Assembly (NCBI GenBank): GCA_018710885.1
Contig: DVJA01000058.1
Span: 41,401-105,400 of the forward strand
Direction of reading: 5' to 3'
Source: Scatomorpha merdigallinarum
GTDB lineage: Bacteria; Bacillota; Clostridia; Oscillospirales; Oscillospiraceae
Length of the DNA: 64,000 nt
A program made the translations under genes and the position numbers. How positions within the stretch are numbered: position 1 is the first letter of the stretch; each line of letters begins with the position of its first letter. Positions 60,246-64,000 of this stretch are shown in pieces. Under the pieces are notes generated by a model that saw nothing but the letters and a program-made list of their open reading frames with translations, was not told where the DNA came from and made no database searches.

Positions 60246-61055
60246 TTATCCTCTGGCCAGTTTGACCCTTATCTTGGTCGAAATCCACTCAATTATCAAC
60301 ACCAGCACTATGAGTCCGGCCAGAATGGCACCGGCCTCCTCCCAGCGGTAGGCGTTCATGGCGAAGATCAGCGGCGCGCCTATGCCGCCTGCGCCCACGA
60401 GGCCCAGTACCGTGGCGTCACGCAGGTTGATGTCGAAGCGGTATATGGCGGTGGAAGCGAAATTCGGCATGAGCTGCGGCAGTATGCCGTAACGTATCTT
60501 CTGCCAGGTTGTGCAGCCGGCTGCGTCCAGTGACTCGAGCACGTGGACGTCCAAATCCTCGATGGCCTCAATGTACATCTTGCTGACCATACCCACCGAG
60601 CACAGTGACATGGTTAGCAGACCGGCAAAGGCGCCGGGGCCAGTTACGCGGATGAACATCAGGCCGTAGACGAAGGCCGGAACAGTGCGTATGGCCATGA
60701 TAGCTATGCGGCCGATGAAAGCCACGGGCTTCGGGGTGAGGTTCGAAGCTGAGATAAACGCCAGGGGAATGGAGATTATTGCGCCCACAACAGTGCCTAG
60801 GAAGGCTATGCAGATGGTCTCCAGCAGCAGATATGGCACGCCCTGAGTTGTAAAGTTGAAGAGCAGATCCGTGTCCGGATGGAAGATGCCTTTGAGTATG
60901 TTCCAGGCTATGACTGCCCCGTTCTGGGTTGTACCCGCCGTCTCCACGGCGGTGCCGCTCCACACGAACAGCGCAATTACCACAACGGCGACGGCCAGCT
61001 CAAAGATCCAGCGCTTCGGCCTGGACTCATAAGCTTTTGCAATGCGTTCGTTCAT
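60246..61055 (-). CDS. phnE: Phosphonate/phosphate-ester ABC transporter permease PhnE (second)
   Basis: The 269-residue membrane protein has about six helices and the permease loop EAIEDLDVHVLESLDAAGCTTWQKIRYGILPQLMPNFAS, with the EAA motif. AIRTVPAFVYGLMFIR is typical of PhnE. It forms the channel together with the other permease. The two permeases are separate genes 14 bases apart, which is common for Phn systems. The downstream gene is a phosphoesterase rather than C-P lyase. Confidence 0.93.
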   Translation of the reverse strand: MNERIAKAYESRPKRWIFELAVAVVVIALFVWSGTAVETAGTTQNGAVIAWNILKGIFHPDTDLLFNFTTQGVPYLLLETICIAFLGTVVGAIISIPLAFISASNLTPKPVAFIGRIAIMAIRTVPAFVYGLMFIRVTGPGAFAGLLTMSLCSVGMVSKMYIEAIEDLDVHVLESLDAAGCTTWQKIRYGILPQLMPNFASTAIYRFDINLRDATVLGLVGAGGIGAPLIFAMNAYRWEEAGAILAGLIVLVLIIEWISTKIRVKLARG

Positions 61056-61069
61056 ACTCGCGCCCCCTA

Positions 61070-61891
61070 TCAGACCAGACGTTTCCTGGCCGCACGGCTT
61101 ATCGTCTCAATGATGAACACCGTGACAAACAGAGCCAGGAGTATCATGCCGACGCTCGCATACTCACGCCAGCCTATCTTCTCGTTGAGTATGATGCCGA
61201 GGCCGCCCGCGCCGACGTAGCCGAGTATGGAGGCGTAGCGCACATTGCCCTCAAAGCAGAACAGGCAGTTGGAGAGATACGAGGGCAGAACCTGCGGCAC
61301 AATCGCGCTGATAAACGCGCGGGTCTTGGTGGCGCCCATGGCCTCCATGGCCTCAAAGGGGCCCATGTCCACCGTCTCTATCTCCTCGTAGAGTATCTTG
61401 CCGATGTAAGCGAATGTGAAAACGGCTATGGCCGTCGTACCCGCGAGAGTTCCGAGGCCGAATACATAGGTCGCTATGAGCGCGGACACCAGCGTTGGCA
61501 GAGTGCGGATTATGCTCAGCAGCAGCCGCACGGCGCTGACAACAATCTTGTTGTGGATTATGTTCGTGCTCGCCAGCATGGCGAAGGGCACCACCAGTAC
61601 GGAACCTATGAAAGATCCGAGCAGCGACATCTTAATTGTGTCAAAGAGCGGCTGCCAAATCTGCGGCATATAACTCCACTCCGGTGGAATCATCTCGTCA
61701 AGGATGACAAAAAACTCGCGTATCCTCGTCACAAGCACCGTCATGTTAAAGCCTGTAACGCGCACGGAGATTACCGTCATCGCCAGCAGAACCAGCACGA
61801 CAAGCGGCATGCGTGAGCGGGGCTTTTTAATCTGCTTGCCGTTTGCAAGTGTTATCGTTTTCGGAGGGAAGACTTTGTCATAGAGCTTCAT
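61070..61891 (-). CDS. phnE: Phosphonate/phosphate-ester ABC transporter permease PhnE (first)
   Basis: The 273-residue permease has an N-terminal basic region (LANGKQIKKPRSRM), about six helices, LSIIRTLPTLVSALI and the EAA-type loop ETVDMGPFEAMEAMGATKTRAFISAIVPQVLPSY. It overlaps phnC by four bases (ATGA). It is the partner of the second permease; heterodimeric channels are usual. Confidence 0.94.
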   Translation of the reverse strand: MKLYDKVFPPKTITLANGKQIKKPRSRMPLVVLVLLAMTVISVRVTGFNMTVLVTRIREFFVILDEMIPPEWSYMPQIWQPLFDTIKMSLLGSFIGSVLVVPFAMLASTNIIHNKIVVSAVRLLLSIIRTLPTLVSALIATYVFGLGTLAGTTAIAVFTFAYIGKILYEEIETVDMGPFEAMEAMGATKTRAFISAIVPQVLPSYLSNCLFCFEGNVRYASILGYVGAGGLGIILNEKIGWREYASVGMILLALFVTVFIIETISRAARKRLV

Positions 61892-62640
61892 GACTCACTC
61901 TCCTCGCCGCCCTGGTAAATGGAGTCGAGCACCTGCTGCGTCACATTCTCCACCGTTCCGTCGTAGACTATCTCGCCCGCGCGTATACCGACGACACGGC
62001 TGGCATATTGCAGCGCAAGCTCCACATGGTGGATGTTTATGAGCACGGTTATGTTCATGTCGCGGTTTATGCGCTTGAAGTCGTCCATGACCTGCTTGGC
62101 CGTCACGGGATCCAGCGAGGCGACCGGCTCGTCGGCGAGTATTATCTGCGGGTTTTGCGCAAGCGTGCGGGCAAGCGCCACGCGCTGCTGCTGACCTCCG
62201 GAGAGCTGATCAGCGCGCACAAAAGCCTTGTCGAGTATACCGACCTTGTCGAGCGAGTCGAGGGCCTTGAGTTTCTCGTCCTTTGTGAAGATTCCAAATG
62301 TCGCGCGCCACCAGGGCATGTCGGGTACAAAGGCCGTCAACACATTCTTGATAACTGTCGTGCGCGTAATGAGGTTGAACGACTGGAATATCATGCCGAT
62401 GCGCCGGCGAAAAGCGCGCAAGCTCTTGCCGTGCAGCGTCATGACGTCCGTGCCGTCGACGGTGAGCGTCCCTTCGGTGATGTCGTGCATGCGATTTATT
62501 GTGCGGATAAGCGTGGATTTTCCCGCGCCTGACAGGCCAATGATGGCCACAAACTCGCCCTGCTCTATAGTAAGGTTTATATTTTTGAGCGCCTCAAAGC
62601 CGTTTGGATAGCGCTTGCTTACATTCTCAAATTTTATCAT
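61888..62640 (-). CDS. phnC: Phosphonate/phosphate-ester ABC transporter ATP-binding protein PhnC
   Basis: The 250-residue ATPase has Walker A GLSGAGKST near residue 35, Q-loop IFQSFNLI, signature LSGGQQQRVALARTLAQ near residue 149, and Walker B IILADEPVASLDP. Its start MIKFENVSKRYPNG at 62640 follows GAGGGGAAGAC; a longer frame to 62694 covers the hairpin at 62664-62691. It energises import by the two PhnE proteins. Confidence 0.95.
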   Translation of the reverse strand: MIKFENVSKRYPNGFEALKNINLTIEQGEFVAIIGLSGAGKSTLIRTINRMHDITEGTLTVDGTDVMTLHGKSLRAFRRRIGMIFQSFNLITRTTVIKNVLTAFVPDMPWWRATFGIFTKDEKLKALDSLDKVGILDKAFVRADQLSGGQQQRVALARTLAQNPQIILADEPVASLDPVTAKQVMDDFKRINRDMNITVLINIHHVELALQYASRVVGIRAGEIVYDGTVENVTQQVLDSIYQGGEESES

Positions 62641-62663
62641 GTCTTCCCCTCTCGCTCTAAATA

Positions 62664-62691
62664 AGGGAGGAGGGCCGAGGCCTTCCTCCCT
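62664..62691 (-). terminator. Hairpin between phnD and phnC (possible attenuator)
   Basis: Arms of 13 bases (AGGGAGGAGGGCC with GGCCTTCCTCCCT, one mismatch) lie in the 80-base gap after phnD. No long T run. It could lower expression of the membrane genes relative to the binding protein or protect the phnD message. Confidence 0.6.
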
Positions 62692-62722
62692 CAAACGGAG
62701 AAAAATGGTGTTGTGTTTTATC

Positions 62723-63802
62723 TCAGGCGGCGCTGTTGAGAGACTGAATCATCTCCTGGGCCGCGCGCTCGGAGTCGTAGTCGGAGCTCTGGGCGGGCAG
62801 ATAGCCGTTGTGGCTGTAGATGGCGATGACTTCCTTACCCTCGTCGGTGTTGCCGATGTTGATGAAGGCCTGGGTCAGCGCCTCCTTGAAGTCGTCGGTC
62901 ATTATCGGGGAGGTCTTGCTGACGCTGATGGTGTCGTTGTAGATGGCAGGAGTGACGCCGACAACGGCGGTGTCGTCCCAGATGCTGTTGGTCATGCCGT
63001 ACTCACCAGTCCACTCGTCCTCATAGTCGCGGCGGGCGTCGGCGTAGGTGCAGAGGATGTCGACCTGACCGGAGGCAAGGCGGGCAAAGGCGCTGCCATA
63101 GGAGTCGGACTGCACAACGTGGTCAAGGTCGGTTATGTTCTTGCCGAAATTCTCCTGCAGCCAGAGGGACGGATAGATATAGCCCGCGGGGGAAGAGGAG
63201 TTGGCGACAGACCAGTTGGCGCTGTTGACATCGTCCCAGGTGAGCTCCTCACCGGCGTTTATCTTGGCAGCGAGTTCCTGACCCTTCGCGGAGGGGCCTG
63301 CAATCATAAGCGCACGGTAGCTGGTAACTTGCTCGGTGGTGGGCTCTGTGGGAGCGTTGTCATTCCAGTCTTTGGCGCTGTCGGAGTCGATGGACAGGCC
63401 GTCGCGGGTGGCGGTCAGGATAACATCGCAGCCGTCATCGTAGAGAACATAGGTGCCGCCGGGGATCAGGCCAACATCGGCGGTACCTGCGGAGAGCGCC
63501 TCGCCGACAGCCTCATAGCTGGTGCCGACGGTGATGTCGACTTCCTTGACGTCATAGCCGAGCTTTGCGAGCTCGTCGGTGAGCAGCTGCTTGAGCGGCT
63601 CGGTGGCGGTTATTATCTCCTCGGGCTCCCTGGACGGGACGAAGGCGACGCGCAGGGTGTCGATGGTTGTGTTCGCAGCCGGCTCTCCGCTGGTATCTGC
63701 GCCATTGTCCGTGGGCGCAGCAGTCGGGGTGTCAGTACCGCAGCCGGCGAGCAGTCCTACACACAGTGCTGCAATCAGCAGGAGCACAAGTGTCTTTTTC
63801 AT
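62723..63802 (-). CDS. phnD: Phosphonate/phosphate-ester binding lipoprotein PhnD
   Basis: The 359-residue protein has a lipoprotein signal with lipobox LLAGC (Cys near residue 20), a Thr/Asp-rich linker, and a periplasmic-binding fold. LRVAFVPSREPEEI lies near residue 50, then GTSYEAVGEALSAGTADVGLIPGGTY, and TKINAGEELTWDDV-like and GSAFARLASGQVDI segments. It binds phosphonates, phosphite or phosphate esters. ATG 63802 follows AAGGAGGAACGAC; the longer frame to 63868 covers the promoter. First gene of the operon. Confidence 0.94.
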   Translation of the reverse strand: MKKTLVLLLIAALCVGLLAGCGTDTPTAAPTDNGADTSGEPAANTTIDTLRVAFVPSREPEEIITATEPLKQLLTDELAKLGYDVKEVDITVGTSYEAVGEALSAGTADVGLIPGGTYVLYDDGCDVILTATRDGLSIDSDSAKDWNDNAPTEPTTEQVTSYRALMIAGPSAKGQELAAKINAGEELTWDDVNSANWSVANSSSPAGYIYPSLWLQENFGKNITDLDHVVQSDSYGSAFARLASGQVDILCTYADARRDYEDEWTGEYGMTNSIWDDTAVVGVTPAIYNDTISVSKTSPIMTDDFKEALTQAFINIGNTDEGKEVIAIYSHNGYLPAQSSDYDSERAAQEMIQSLNSAA

Positions 63803-63817
63803 GTCGTTCCTCCTTGA

Positions 63818-63862
63818 ATTATACATCTTTGAGCAATCTATTGTAAGAGGCATACCTCTTGC
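63818..63862 (-). promoter_or_regulatory. Possible phnD promoter with overlapping palindrome
   Basis: TATAAT (63818-63823) on minus lies 17 bases from a weak TTACAA (63841-63846). The -35 lies inside a palindrome at about 63839-63862, TTGTAAGAGG...CCTCTTGCAA, ten-base arms with one mismatch. It could be the operator of the adjacent LacI-type regulator, or a terminator for that gene. Confidence 0.45.
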
Positions 63863-63874
63863 AACCATAAATAT

Positions 63875-64000
63875 TTAAGCCGTGTCGCCTATCTTCAAAT
63901 TTGGCGGCACCATCACGGTGACGGCCTGGCTGCGTCTCTGGCTTATACGGCTGAATAACAAATCCAGCGCACTCTCCCAAACGTAGTCCGGATACATCTC
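63875..64000 (-). CDS. LacI-type transcriptional regulator (C-terminal end only)
   Basis: The 41 residues before the stop codon read MYPDYVWESALDLLFSRIS, then SQAVTVMVPPNLKIGDTA. That closing pattern (helix, then xVxVPPxLxxxxTA) is typical of LacI/GalR proteins. The rest lies beyond the window. It is directly upstream of phnD on the same strand and might control it. Identification rests on a short tail. Confidence 0.6.
   Translation of the reverse strand, partial: EMYPDYVWESALDLLFSRISQRRSQAVTVMVPPNLKIGDTA

Noticed and set aside
59320..60351. 343-residue plus-strand frame opposite the phosphoesterase
   Set aside because: Antisense shadow of a gene with clear metal-binding motifs.
62615..63817. 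400-residue plus-strand frame opposite phnD
   Set aside because: Gly/Val-rich shadow of phnD; no ribosome binding site.
1..64000. CRISPR array, prophage, insertion sequence or integrase
   Set aside because: No regularly spaced repeats, transposase, terminal inverted repeats or integrase genes were found on either strand.

Overview
The window looks like a chromosomal segment of an anaerobic, probably endospore-lineage Clostridia member with fairly high G+C, plausibly Oscillospirales-like. That placement is inferred from gene content and was not tested by phylogeny. Supporting signs are the tig-clpP-clpX order, a SpoIVFA/SpoIVFB-like pair, a SpoIID-type amidase activator, rubrerythrin, flavodoxin, formate-tetrahydrofolate ligase, strong AGGAGG-type ribosome binding sites and TTGACA/TATAAT-type promoters. 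No phage, insertion sequence, CRISPR array or integrase was seen. No stretch longer than about 300 bases lacks a gene.

Layout. 1-3051 (minus): tig-clpP-clpX, with clpX cut by the window edge. 3152-8632 (mostly minus): a phosphoesterase, a DUF1540 gene on plus, then rplS / lepB-rbgA-rnhB-yraN-thrC. 8848-13168: a flavodoxin, an ECF-like sigma/anti-sigma pair, a VWA-domain protein, and a small protein that looks like a worn-down EF-Tu G domain. 13187-19390: a deaminase, a radical-SAM pair, the spoIVF-like pair, tRNA-Pro(CGG), a Crp/Fnr regulator, trxA and secG. 19489-24803: a large PEP/pyruvate-binding-domain protein, a DUF436 protein, a DUF3048 lipoprotein and a ZIP transporter. 24976-29974 (minus): a one-carbon operon fhs-fchA-folD-FNT channel-alcohol dehydrogenase. 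30104-43949: GH3 glycosidase, aldo/keto reductase, queA, spoIID-like, asd-dapA-dapB (diaminopimelate/lysine branch), an HD protein, rubrerythrin, a CapA-like protein and an RlmD-like methyltransferase.

44114-57689 is an accessory-looking island with visibly lower G+C than the flanks. It holds three serine carboxypeptidases (S10), one M14 metallocarboxypeptidase, two prolidase-type amidohydrolases, a class V PLP enzyme, a RidA protein, a GPH-type symporter and an EamA transporter carrying a frameshift. A GntR/FCD regulator sits in the middle between two divergent operons. Sites of the form TGATNNNATCA lie inside or beside all three promoters here. This is the best candidate for an undescribed system: a single regulon for uptake and intracellular breakdown of a peptide or peptide conjugate. 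The substrate is unknown.

57874-64000 (minus): an inositol-monophosphatase-family enzyme, a cytosolic 5'-nucleotidase-family phosphoesterase, and a phosphonate/phosphate-ester ABC importer (phnD-phnC-phnE-phnE) with no C-P lyase. A LacI-type regulator is cut by the right edge. Start codons were moved inward from the longest reading frame wherever a ribosome binding site, promoter or family alignment argued for it.
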